A stretch of 46,398 bases of DNA. Origin: Chloroflexota bacterium. GTDB taxonomy: Archaea; Iainarchaeota; Iainarchaeia; Iainarchaeales; GCA-2688035. The first letter of the stretch is position 1. Each line of letters opens with the position of its first letter. Both the position numbers and the translations under genes were made by a program. This document shows, piece by piece, positions 7,303-14,052 of the stretch. The stretch lies in assembly GCA_017610335.1 (NCBI GenBank), contig JAFCCG010000013.1, forward strand, positions 1-46,398, in the 5' to 3' direction. The notes below the pieces were generated by a model. The model was not told the DNA's origin, made no database searches, and was given only the letters and a program-made list of their open reading frames with translations.

Positions 7303-8097
7303 ATGGGCGACCCGAGAAAAACAAGGAAACAGTTCAAAAGACCTTTGATGATTTGGAACACTGCAAGCATTGCAAGAGAAAAAGTTTTGAAAGAAACATT
7401 TGGACTTAAAAACAAAAGAGAAATTTGGAAAACTGAAACAAACCTGAGGAAAAAAAGACACAGTGCAAGAAGCCTTTTGGCATTGCCACTGGAAGAAAGA
7501 TTGAAAAGAGAAAAAGAACTTATTGGAAGTCTTTCAAGAATGGGAATTTTAAGCGAAAACGCAGGACTTGATGATGTTTTAACATTGACAATCGAAAGTT
7601 TTCTTGAAAGAAGATTGCAGACTATAGTATGGAGAAAAGGACTTGCAAACACTGCAACACAAGCAAGACAGTTTGTAACACACAGACATATTGCAATCGG
7701 AGGAAAAAGAGTTACAGCTCCAAGTTATATGGTTACAACTAAAGATGAAGGAAAAATTGATTATTATGCTGGCAAAAAAATGATACTTACACCTATTGTA
7801 AAAGAGGCAAAAAAAAATGAAAAGAAAAAAACCATTAAGGAAGAATTTGAAGAAGCAAAACCTGCAGAAGCTCCAACTAAAAATGCCGTTGACATAATGA
7901 AGGCAATAAAAAACGCCAGAGAAAAGTCCGGATCCAAAGAAGAAAAAGGCGGGAAAGAAAAAGAAAAGACAGCTGCAGAACCTACAAAAGAGAAAAAAGC
8001 AGCAAAAGAAGAGCCTAAAAAAGAGAAAAAAGCAGCAAAAGAAGAGCCTAAAAAAGAAGAAAAGGCAGCAAAAGGCAAGAAAGAGGTGAAGAAATGA
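7303..8097 (+). CDS. rps4: 30S ribosomal protein uS4 with Lys/Glu/Ala-rich C-terminal tail
   Basis: The first ~170 residues are archaeal uS4: [19 protein letters not shown], then the S4 RNA-binding domain ([45 protein letters not shown]). uS4 is a primary 16S-binding assembly protein. The remaining ~90 residues are low complexity with a [13 protein letters not shown] repeat and are unlikely to be structured. The gene overlaps uS11 by 4 nt (ATGA), implying translational coupling. Confidence 0.94.
   Translation: MGDPRKTRKQFKRPLMIWNTASIAREKVLKETFGLKNKREIWKTETNLRKKRHSARSLLALPLEERLKREKELIGSLSRMGILSENAGLDDVLTLTIESFLERRLQTIVWRKGLANTATQARQFVTHRHIAIGGKRVTAPSYMVTTKDEGKIDYYAGKKMILTPIVKEAKKNEKKKTIKEEFEEAKPAEAPTKNAVDIMKAIKNAREKSGSKEEKGGKEKEKTAAEPTKEKKAAKEEPKKEKKAAKEEPKKEEKAAKGKKEVKK
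7987..8055 (+). repeat. 33-bp repeat in the uS4 C-terminal tail
   Basis: Two near-identical 33-bp units containing AGAGAAAAAAGCAGCAAAAG and GAAGAGCCTAAAAA (offset exactly 33 bp) encode [12 protein letters not shown] third diverged unit follows. They lie inside the low-complexity tail. Confidence 0.7.
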
Positions 8098-8408
8098 GCA
8101 AAAAAGGCATTATACATATTTACGCTTCCCACAATAACACAATGATTTTACTAACCGATATAACCGGAGCAGAAACGATTGCAAAATGTTCAGGCGGAGA
8201 AGTTATAAAAGCACAGCACAAAGAAGGTAGTCCATATGCTGCAATGAAAATTGCAGAAACTATTGCTGAAAAAGCAAGAGAACGAAATATGGCAGCAATA
8301 AAAAGCTTGACAAGAGCAGGACTAAGAATTGTGACAATTGAAAATGTTACCCCAGTACCACACAATGGATGCAGAAAAAAGAAAAAATTTAGAGGGAAGA
8401 AAAAGTAA
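8094..8408 (+). CDS. rps11: 30S ribosomal protein uS11, internally shortened
   Basis: 104 residues. The N-terminal half ([60 protein letters not shown]) and the C-terminal part ([30 protein letters not shown]) are clear uS11. Family members have an intervening strand and loop ending in a Gly-Pro-Gly motif before xxIRAL; here ARERN runs straight into MAAIKSL, so roughly 20 residues are missing. The frame is intact and overlaps uS4 by 4 nt. uS11 forms part of the platform near the 3' end of 16S rRNA. It may be a genuine lineage deletion or an assembly artefact. Confidence 0.92.
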   Translation: MSKKGIIHIYASHNNTMILLTDITGAETIAKCSGGEVIKAQHKEGSPYAAMKIAETIAEKARERNMAAIKSLTRAGLRIVTIENVTPVPHNGCRKKKKFRGKKK

Positions 8409-8438
8409 GGTGTTAAACCAAATAGGAGTTGAATTATT

Positions 8439-9194
8439 ATGACAATTAGCATAAAAAAACTTGACAAAGAAGGAAATGTTTCACGTTATCTTGTTAAAGA
8501 CACAAGCATTGCATTCATTAATGCAGTCAGAAGAAGCGTAATGCTGCATACACCATGTCTTGCAATTGAAGATGTTTCAATATATCAAAACGACTCTGTG
8601 CTGTTTGATGAAATGCTTGCACACAGGCTTGGTATGCTTCCAATAAAAACAGATAAGACATATAAACTAGGCGACAAAGTAAAGCTTGTTGTAGAAAAGG
8701 AAGGACCTTGCACTGTTTACAGTAAAGACATTAAAAGCACTGATCCAAAAATAGATATAACCGACAAAAACATTCCAATTACAAAACTTACAAAGGATCA
8801 AAAAATTAAAATTGAAATGCAGGCAGTTATGATGCCTGGCAGAGAACATGCAAAATGGCAACCGGCAATTATAAGCTATAGCGAAGTTCCACAGTTTATT
8901 GTTTCAAAAGACTGCAATGGATGCGACCACTGCGCAAAAGCATGCCCAGTAAAGATTATTGAAATAAAAGGCAAAAAGCCTATTTTAAAGGATCAGTATA
9001 AATGCACATTATGCGGGGCATGTGTTGACTCATGTGAAAAAGAAGCCTTAAAACTTGATTTTAACAAAAATGAATATATTCTTGTAATAGAACCAGTTGC
9101 AGGACTTTCAGAAAAAGAAACAATTGAAGGGGCAACAAATGCAATAATAGAAAAAAGCAAGGAATTTGAAAAAGCTTTACAAAAGTTAAAATGA
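8439..9194 (+). CDS. rpoD: RNA polymerase subunit D (Rpo3) with a two-cluster ferredoxin-like domain
   Basis: 251 residues. FINAVRRSVMLHTPCLAIEDVSIYQNDSVLFDEMLAHRLGMLPIKTD is the alpha/Rpb3 dimerisation motif. Residues 159-199 hold two CX2CX2CX3C sets (C159/162/165/169 and C189/192/195/199; CNGCDHCAKACP and CTLCGACVDSC), enough for two [4Fe-4S] clusters. Rpo3 pairs with Rpo11 to start RNA polymerase assembly. Some archaea keep one, two or no cluster sets; this one appears complete. Start set by AGGAGTTGAATTATTATG. Confidence 0.95.
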   Translation: MTISIKKLDKEGNVSRYLVKDTSIAFINAVRRSVMLHTPCLAIEDVSIYQNDSVLFDEMLAHRLGMLPIKTDKTYKLGDKVKLVVEKEGPCTVYSKDIKSTDPKIDITDKNIPITKLTKDQKIKIEMQAVMMPGREHAKWQPAIISYSEVPQFIVSKDCNGCDHCAKACPVKIIEIKGKKPILKDQYKCTLCGACVDSCEKEALKLDFNKNEYILVIEPVAGLSEKETIEGATNAIIEKSKEFEKALQKLK

Positions 9195-9214
9195 GGTATT
9201 ATGGAATAGATTAA

Positions 9215-9331
9215 GCAGGAGTTCCCGAGCGGTCAAAGGGGCGGGACTTAAGTTGTATTTCATTTATTAAAGAGGTGCAGAAGAAATCCCGTGGCTTAGT
9301 GCCTTCGGGGGTTCGAATCCTCCCTCCTGCA
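9215..9331 (+). tRNA. tRNA-Leu (anticodon UAA), interrupted by a 33-nt intron
   Basis: The acceptor stem GCAGGAG/CTCCTGC has discriminator A at 9331; CCA is not encoded. The D-arm contains CCCGAGCGGTCAAAGGGG. The anticodon stem CGGGA/TCCCG encloses the loop CT-TAA-G/A. A type II variable arm (GGC-TTAGT-GCC) and T-arm GGGGG-TTCGAAT-CCTCC follow. The class II arm and UAA anticodon identify leucine. It lies between rpoD and eL18; a tRNA-Leu in front of eL18-uL13-uS9 is known from Haloarcula marismortui, so the placement is conserved. Confidence 0.93.
9253..9285 (+). other. Intron in tRNA-Leu with bulge-helix-bulge geometry
   Basis: The intron sits after position 37, the canonical archaeal site. 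Its ends pair as TGTATTTC/GAGGTGCA (8 bp with wobbles). The central helix is CTTA/GAAG (one A-G mismatch), flanked by 3-nt bulges AG^T and AA^A. This is the substrate shape for the archaeal tRNA-splicing endonuclease, in a slightly relaxed form. Confidence 0.85.
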
Positions 9332-9357
9332 ATTAAGAAAAAAAAAGGTGAAAAATT

Positions 9358-9717
9358 ATGAGAACTGGACCAACAAAAGAAAGAGCAAAAAAAGTAATAG
9401 CATTACTTGAGAAAACAAGCAGAAAAAGCAAGAGTGCACTCTGGCTTGATATTGCCACAAGAATTGCAAAACCAAGAAGACAAAGGGCAAGTGTAAATCT
9501 TTGGAAGCTTAACAGTCTTGCAAGAATTTTTAAAGGAAAAACATTAATTGTGCCAGGAAAGGTTCTTGGAAACGGAGTAATTTCAGAAAAAGCAAATATT
9601 GTTGCATTTGAATTCAGCGATTCTGCTGAAGAAAAAATAAAAAAGGCAGGAGGAAAAGCAACTCTATTAGAAAACGCTGTTTCCGAACCTGTAAAAACAA
9701 TGGTAATAGTAAAATAG
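9358..9717 (+). CDS. rpl18e: 50S ribosomal protein eL18
   Basis: 119 residues. RTGPTKERAKKVIALLEKTSRKSKSALWLDIATRIAKPRRQRASVNLWKLNSLARIFKGKTLIVPGKVLGNG is the archaeal eL18 (uL15-fold) sequence; the C-terminal AFEFSDSAEEKIKKAGGKATLLENAV is the family's closing segment. It begins the eL18-uL13-uS9-rpoN-uS2 run. The ATG is preceded by AAAAAGGTGAAAAATT, a clear ribosome site 27 nt after the tRNA. Confidence 0.95.
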   Translation: MRTGPTKERAKKVIALLEKTSRKSKSALWLDIATRIAKPRRQRASVNLWKLNSLARIFKGKTLIVPGKVLGNGVISEKANIVAFEFSDSAEEKIKKAGGKATLLENAVSEPVKTMVIVK

Positions 9718-9727
9718 GTGTTGTAAA

Positions 9728-10144
9728 ATGATATTGGTTAATGGCGAAAATGTTATTATGGGAAGATTGGCATCCTTTGTTGCCAAAAAAGCAATTGAAG
9801 GAGAACAAGTTACAATAGTAAATGCTGAAAAGGCATCAATAACAGGCACAAGAGATGCTGCAATGCAAAAGTTAAAAGTAAGACTTAAAATAGGTGGAAA
9901 GGGAAATCCTGAAGAAGGACCAAAGTTTAGCAGAATGCCTGACAGGGTTTTAAGAATGTCCGTAAGAGGAATGCTTCCATGGAAAAGCAGCAGAGGAAGA
10001 GAAGCATACAGAAGAATTCATGTTTATATTGGAATTCCGGAAGAATTTAAAGGAAAAAAATTTGAGGAAATTCCAAGCAAAGGAGAATCAAGAAAAAGTA
10101 TTGAATTAGGAACAATATGCAAATTGCTTGGAGCAAAATGGTGA
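9728..10144 (+). CDS. rpl13: 50S ribosomal protein uL13
   Basis: 138 residues. ILVNGENVIMGRLASFVAKKAIEGEQVTIVNAEKASITGTRDA and MLPWKSSRGREAYRRIHVYIGIPEEF match archaeal uL13. It is an early large-subunit assembly protein. The start follows AGGTGTTGTAAA. Its last codons (AAA TGG TGA) overlap the sequence that supplies the ribosome site for uS9. Confidence 0.95.
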   Translation: MILVNGENVIMGRLASFVAKKAIEGEQVTIVNAEKASITGTRDAAMQKLKVRLKIGGKGNPEEGPKFSRMPDRVLRMSVRGMLPWKSSRGREAYRRIHVYIGIPEEFKGKKFEEIPSKGESRKSIELGTICKLLGAKW

Positions 10145-10149
10145 AAAAA

Positions 10150-10575
10150 ATGATTGAAAAAAAGAAAAGAAAAAGAAAAACAGGACTTAATAGCAAAGCC
10201 AAGAAAAAAGAAGCTATTGCAAGAGCAGTTATAAGAAAAGGCAGTGGAAAAATAAAAATAAACAAACGCGATATAAGCCTTTTTGAACCCAAGCAAGTTA
10301 AAGCATTTATTGAAGAGCCATTAAAAATCTTGCCAGATCTTGCAAAAGAAGTAGACATTGATATAAGTGTCAAAGGTGGTGGAGTTATGGGACAGGCAAG
10401 CTCGATAAGAAGTGCAATTGCAAAAAGCTTTGTTTTATTCAGCAAAGATGTTAAAGTAAAACAGGCATTGGTTGCTTATGACAGGCTTTTACTTGTTGAT
10501 GACGTAAGACGTGTTGAAAGTAAAAAGCCATTAGGAACAAAAGCAAGAAAGAAAAAACAAATGAGCAAAAGGTGA
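10150..10575 (+). CDS. rps9: 30S ribosomal protein uS9
   Basis: About 141 residues. It contains RKTGLNSKAKKKEAIARAVIRKGSGKIKINKRDISLF, then VDIDISVKGGGVMGQASSIRSAIAKSFVLFSKD, ending in the KARKKKQMSKR tail that reaches the P-site tRNA. The ORF track starts upstream inside uL13. I choose ATG 10150 because GGTGA at 10140-10144, overlapping the uL13 stop, is the operon's usual ribosome site; ATG 10138 or GTG 10141 are alternatives. Confidence 0.93.
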   Translation: MIEKKKRKRKTGLNSKAKKKEAIARAVIRKGSGKIKINKRDISLFEPKQVKAFIEEPLKILPDLAKEVDIDISVKGGGVMGQASSIRSAIAKSFVLFSKDVKVKQALVAYDRLLLVDDVRRVESKKPLGTKARKKKQMSKR

Positions 10576-10582
10576 TTAAAAT

Positions 10583-10777
10583 ATGATGGTTCCGATAAGA
10601 TGCTTCAGTTGTGGAAAACAGCTTGCAGGCGTGTATGAAGAGTTCAAAAAGAAAGTTGAAAAAGGCGAAAAACCTGAAAAAGTAATGGACGACCTAGGCA
10701 TAAAAAGATACTGTTGCAGAAGAATGGTTTTTTCACAGGTTGATTTAATAGACGAAATTTCAAAATATCCGAGATGA
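10583..10777 (+). CDS. rpoN: RNA polymerase subunit N (Rpo10/Rpb10)
   Basis: 64 residues. [23 protein letters not shown] and [19 protein letters not shown] give the zinc-binding CX2C...CC pattern (C7, C10, C44, C45) of Rpb10. It helps the Rpo3-Rpo11 subassembly join the polymerase. The start has tandem ATGATG after AAGGTGATTAAAAT, so the true first Met could be codon 2. In many archaea rpoK and enolase follow rpoN; here uS2 follows immediately. Confidence 0.95.
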   Translation: MMVPIRCFSCGKQLAGVYEEFKKKVEKGEKPEKVMDDLGIKRYCCRRMVFSQVDLIDEISKYPR

Positions 10778-10782
10778 TTCAA

Positions 10783-11502
10783 ATGGACGAGACAAAAAAT
10801 TCAAAGCATTTGGTAGAGCTGGACGAATATCTTAAAACAGGCTCACACATCGGTACAAAATTCAAAACAGGTGACATGAAACGCTACATTTACAAGCAAA
10901 GAAGAGATGGCTTGAAAGTGCTTGACGTTGAAACAATTGACAACAGAATCAGAATAGCTGCAAAATTCATTGCAAAATTTGATTCAAACGGAATAATTGT
11001 TGTTGCAAGAAAAACATATGGACAAGAACCAGCAAAACAATTTGCAAAAGCAGTAGGCGGAAAAGCAATTTTAGGCAGATTTGTACCGGGAACATTTACA
11101 AATCCAAATGCAAAAAAGTTCATGGAACCAAAAATAGTAATTGTAACAGACCCTGAAGCAGACAGGCAAATATTGAAAGAGATTGGAAAAACAAAGGCAC
11201 CTGTTATTGCAATGTGCTCAACAAACAACAATCTTACAACAATTGACCTTGTTATACCAATAAACAACAAGGGAAGAAAAAGCATGGCTCTCGCATATTT
11301 CCTTCTTGCAAGAGAAGTTTTAAAAGAAAAAGGCGAAATTAAAAAAGACGAAGACTTCAAGAAAACAATAGAAGACTTTGAATACAAAATGAAAGAAGGA
11401 CAAAGAGAACAGCCAAGACATGAACAAGGCGGATATGGAAGAGATAGACGCTCTGATGACAGACGCTCCGATAACAGACGCGGTGGCTCCAGACGAAGGT
11501 AA
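10783..11502 (+). CDS. rps2: 30S ribosomal protein uS2 with Arg/Asp-rich C-terminal tail
   Basis: The protein (HLVELDEYLKTGSHIGTKFKTGDMKRYIYKQRRDGLKVLDVETIDNRIRIAAKFIA ... FVPGTFTNPNAKKFMEPKIVIVTDPEADRQILKEI ... PVIAMCSTNN) is archaeal uS2. The last ~40 residues (GGYGRDRRSDDRRSDNRRGGSRRR) are a low-complexity RGG/RS-like tail. The track starts at ATG 10774, overlapping rpoN. I prefer ATG 10783 because its GATGATTCAAATG context matches the starts of uL15 and uL30; the overlap start remains possible. Confidence 0.92.
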   Translation: MDETKNSKHLVELDEYLKTGSHIGTKFKTGDMKRYIYKQRRDGLKVLDVETIDNRIRIAAKFIAKFDSNGIIVVARKTYGQEPAKQFAKAVGGKAILGRFVPGTFTNPNAKKFMEPKIVIVTDPEADRQILKEIGKTKAPVIAMCSTNNNLTTIDLVIPINNKGRKSMALAYFLLAREVLKEKGEIKKDEDFKKTIEDFEYKMKEGQREQPRHEQGGYGRDRRSDDRRSDNRRGGSRRR

Positions 11503-11511
11503 GGAAACTCA

Positions 11512-11519
11512 TTTAAATT
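11512..11519 (+). promoter_or_regulatory. TATA box for the MEMO gene
   Basis: TTTAAATT is centred about 26 bp before the ATG at 11542, with no ribosome binding site in between. This spacing predicts a leaderless mRNA and a transcription start at or next to the start codon. Confidence 0.6.
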
Positions 11520-11541
11520 AACTTTTCTCCAAATTCTTTTT

Positions 11542-12333
11542 ATGAAAGCAAGGGAACCAAGCGCGGCAGGCAGCTATTATCCAGCACAAAAAGAACAACT
11601 TGAAAAACAACTAGAAAGTCTTTTTGAAAATGTTCCAAAACAAGAAAAAACAAAATGTGTTATTGCACCACATGCCGGATATGTTTACAGTGGCAAAACC
11701 GCAGCATATTCTTTTAAAGCATTGCAGGAAAACAAAACTTTTATGATTTTAAGCCCAAGCCATACAGGTCTTGGACCCGAAGTAAGTGTAAGTGATGCAA
11801 CAGAATGGAAAACGCCACTAGGAAATGTGCAACTTGACACAGTACTTAGAGAAAAACTCCTTACAAAAATTGGAATTGAAGCAGATAATTTAGCACATAT
11901 TGACGAACACAGTATTGAACTACAAATTCCATTCTTGCAAAAAATGTTTAAGGAATTTAAAATTTTGCCAATAACTATAATGGAACAAAGATTTGAAGAA
12001 CTTGAAAAAATTGGCAATATTATTGCAAAACTTGAAAATGATTTTTCAATAATTGCCTCAGGTGATTTTACACACCACGAACCTGTTGAAACAGCAACAA
12101 AAAAAGACCATGAAGCAATCAAAAAAATAGAAAAATTAGATGCAGAAGGATTTCATCAAAAAGTGGTTTCAGAAAACCTAAGTATCTGCGGGCTTTCACC
12201 AATCACTGTTTTAACCCAATATTGTAAAAAAACAGGGTTTGAAAAAGGAAGACTTTTGCACTATGATACAAGCGCTACAGCAACAGGAGACAAGGAAAGT
12301 GTTGTTGGATATGCAGCAATAGGCTTTTATTGA
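11542..12333 (+). CDS. MEMO1 family protein
   Basis: 263 residues. It starts REPSAAGSYYP and contains APHAGYVYSGKTAA, LSPSHTG, DEHSIELQIPFLQ and ASGDFTHHEP, the conserved histidine/aspartate blocks of the MEMO (AmmeMemoRadiSam B-like) family, a fold related to class III extradiol dioxygenases. The biochemical role in archaea is unsettled. In many archaea MEMO lies next to uS2, as here, but a separate TATA box suggests independent transcription. Confidence 0.9.
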   Translation: MKAREPSAAGSYYPAQKEQLEKQLESLFENVPKQEKTKCVIAPHAGYVYSGKTAAYSFKALQENKTFMILSPSHTGLGPEVSVSDATEWKTPLGNVQLDTVLREKLLTKIGIEADNLAHIDEHSIELQIPFLQKMFKEFKILPITIMEQRFEELEKIGNIIAKLENDFSIIASGDFTHHEPVETATKKDHEAIKKIEKLDAEGFHQKVVSENLSICGLSPITVLTQYCKKTGFEKGRLLHYDTSATATGDKESVVGYAAIGFY

Positions 12334-12365
12334 TGTAATTCCTTAACTGTATAGGGTAAAGTTAA

Positions 12366-12406
12366 ATATAGAAAAACGCCTATAATATATGCAATATATA
12401 GAAAAA
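12366..12406 (+). promoter_or_regulatory. Promoter and possible operator of the TrmB-like regulator gene
   Basis: The 40 bp before the gene contain two copies of TATAGAAAAA (12367 and 12397) and a symmetric ATATAT-GCA-ATATAT element between them. The TATA-like TATAATATA lies about 30 bp before the ATG. Symmetry over a promoter fits autoregulation by the downstream winged-helix protein (inference). Confidence 0.45.
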
Positions 12407-12416
12407 GTGACATTTG

Positions 12417-13154
12417 ATGGATAACAAAGAATTAAATTTATTGCTTGAAAAAATCGGTTTGACCGAATACGAAAGTAAAACACTCGGAACACTTTTCAAA
12501 ATGGGCGAAGCAGAGGCCCCTGCCATAAGCAGGATTGCACAGGTTCCAAAAACAAGGGTTTATGATGTTCTTGACAAACTTGTTGAAAAAAACCTCGTAA
12601 TAGAAATTAGAGGCAGACCAAAAAGATACAGGGGGATAGAAGCCAAAAAAGCATTTAATTCACTTTTGCAAAAAAGAAAAGACGAACTGCAAGACCTTGA
12701 AAATAGGATTGATGGTATAGAAGCACTTATTGCAAGCACGACAAGAAAAGACGAGCAGGGTGAAACAGTTATGAAAGTAAAAGACAAACACGATTTTGAA
12801 AGAATTCTTGCACAGGAAATTTCAAAAGCAAAAACAAGTATTGTTGGATTTTCAGAACTTACAGACAAAGAACCAGCAATAAAAGAAGCAATTGAATCAG
12901 CAGGCAAGAAAAAAATTGATGTAAAACTTATTAACACATTTCAAAACAATTGGCTGCAAAAGGCTACCAACACAAAACAATTAGAGCATGGATTGAACGC
13001 ATATATTATTGACAACAAAAATGTTGTTCTTGCATTAAGCGATTTTAAACAAGAAAAACCAGAATATCATTTTACAATTTTTAACGGCCACAAGCCAATG
13101 GTAAACGCATTACAACACTATTTTGAAAAATGCTGGCAGGATGCAAAAAAGTAA
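12417..13154 (+). CDS. TrmB-like winged-helix transcriptional regulator
   Basis: 245 residues. Residues ~5-75 (LLEKIGLTEYESKTLGTLFKMGEAEAPAISRIAQVPKTRVYDVLDKLVEKNLVIEIRGRPKRY) are the TrmB/sugar-specific-type HTH with wing. A coiled segment (LLQKRKDELQDLENRIDGIEALI) and a C-terminal PLD-like regulatory domain follow. TrmB proteins sense sugars in Thermococcales; here the ligand is unknown and no sugar transporter is adjacent. The track begins at TTG 12414; ATG 12417 is preferred. The direct/inverted repeats upstream suggest autoregulation. Confidence 0.85.
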   Translation: MDNKELNLLLEKIGLTEYESKTLGTLFKMGEAEAPAISRIAQVPKTRVYDVLDKLVEKNLVIEIRGRPKRYRGIEAKKAFNSLLQKRKDELQDLENRIDGIEALIASTTRKDEQGETVMKVKDKHDFERILAQEISKAKTSIVGFSELTDKEPAIKEAIESAGKKKIDVKLINTFQNNWLQKATNTKQLEHGLNAYIIDNKNVVLALSDFKQEKPEYHFTIFNGHKPMVNALQHYFEKCWQDAKK

Positions 13155-13166
13155 GGAAATGTAATA

Positions 13167-13448
13167 AGGGGAAGAATAATCAACCGGGTAAGAAGACGAA
13201 AAAAAGTCAATCAAAGAATAAAAAGAGAAGACTTAGGAAGCCAATTGCCAGGAATGACTGGCAAATATTCCAAAGCCCATCGCAATAGACTGCGAAAACA
13301 ATACACAGAAGAACTCAGGCAAAAAGAAGAAAAGGAGAAAAAAACTTTCAAGGAGACTTTAGGCTTCCGCTTCTTTGAATACATACTAATTCAGGCTGAA
13401 AACAGATTTAAGGTTTTTGTCTGTGTTTTTCTAATCCAAGTGCTTTGA
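13167..13448 (+). CDS. Doubtful small basic ORF after the TrmB gene
   Basis: An open frame runs from 13167 to 13448 (RIINRVRRRKKVNQRIKREDLG..LPGMTGKYSKAHRNRLRKQYTEELRQKEEKEKK...). The first 60 residues look coding-like, basic and possibly helical, but there is no ATG; TTG 13245 is the only common start. The tail overlaps the 3' end of the opposite-strand phosphatase gene and turns hydrophobic, which is atypical. I do not recognise it. It may be a decayed gene, a 3' UTR or a real protein with an unusual start. Confidence 0.25.
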   Translation, partial: RGRIINRVRRRKKVNQRIKREDLGSQLPGMTGKYSKAHRNRLRKQYTEELRQKEEKEKKTFKETLGFRFFEYILIQAENRFKVFVCVFLIQVL

Positions 13449-13991
13449 GCAGTTAAGCAGCATTACCTTGTGATTTTTGTCTTCCCTTATTTCAAATACA
13501 CTAACTGAAGCATTTGACTGGCAGGCAATCTTTTTCAAAGACTGGTTTAAGATAATCCTCTCCAAAGCCTTGTTTATTCCAATATGCCCAACAAATACAA
13601 CAATACCGTTTGGATGGCTTTTGCAGGCCTTGTCAAGCACTTTCCTGACACGCTTTGTCATGCTTGCCTTGCTTTCAATTTCCTTTGGCCGGTTTGCCCA
13701 ATCAAGAGCACTCGCCTTTTTTCCCGCATACTTTCCCAAAAAAGTTTCCCGCAAATTCTTTGAAAGATGCAATGGCACCTTTGGATGAAATGCAAGAATT
13801 TCTTTTGCAGTATTCTTTGCTCTTACAAGGTCGCTTGAATAAACGGCGTCAATTTTTTTGCCCTTAAGCCTTAGCGCAAGCTTTTTTGCCTGCCCTATTC
13901 CCTTCTTTGAAAGTGTTCCAATCTTTTGCCCTTGCAGAATTCCTTTCTTATTTTCCTCTGTTTCACCATGTCTTGTCAAAATAAGCTTCAT
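13431..13991 (-). CDS. Histidine phosphatase family protein (phosphoglycerate mutase-like)
   Basis: 186 residues from MKLILTRHGETEENKKGILQGQ, the RHG phosphohistidine motif of the branch. It continues with the acidic/loop region VYSSDLVRAKNTAKEI, LRETFLGKYAGK, and VVFVGHIGINKALERIIL with the second catalytic His. It could be a cofactor-dependent PGM-like mutase or a broad phosphatase; sequence alone does not decide. The track ORF extends 52 codons upstream through non-homologous sequence; ATG at 13991 is the true start by motif position. It is divergent from gltX. Confidence 0.88.
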   Translation of the reverse strand: MKLILTRHGETEENKKGILQGQKIGTLSKKGIGQAKKLALRLKGKKIDAVYSSDLVRAKNTAKEILAFHPKVPLHLSKNLRETFLGKYAGKKASALDWANRPKEIESKASMTKRVRKVLDKACKSHPNGIVVFVGHIGINKALERIILNQSLKKIACQSNASVSVFEIREDKNHKVMLLNCSKHLD

Positions 13992-14052
13992 ACTATTAAA
14001 ATAAAAGTTTAAACATGAATAAAAGATTATCTTACCATTAATTGCTTGAATT
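13992..14052. promoter_or_regulatory. Divergent promoter region, phosphatase / gltX
   Basis: A 61-bp AT-rich gap between two divergent start codons. It holds the palindrome GTTTAAAC (14008-14015) and a CTTTTATTC-like element on the minus strand about 28 bp from the phosphatase ATG. Neither gene has a clear ribosome binding site, so both may be leaderless. Confidence 0.5.
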
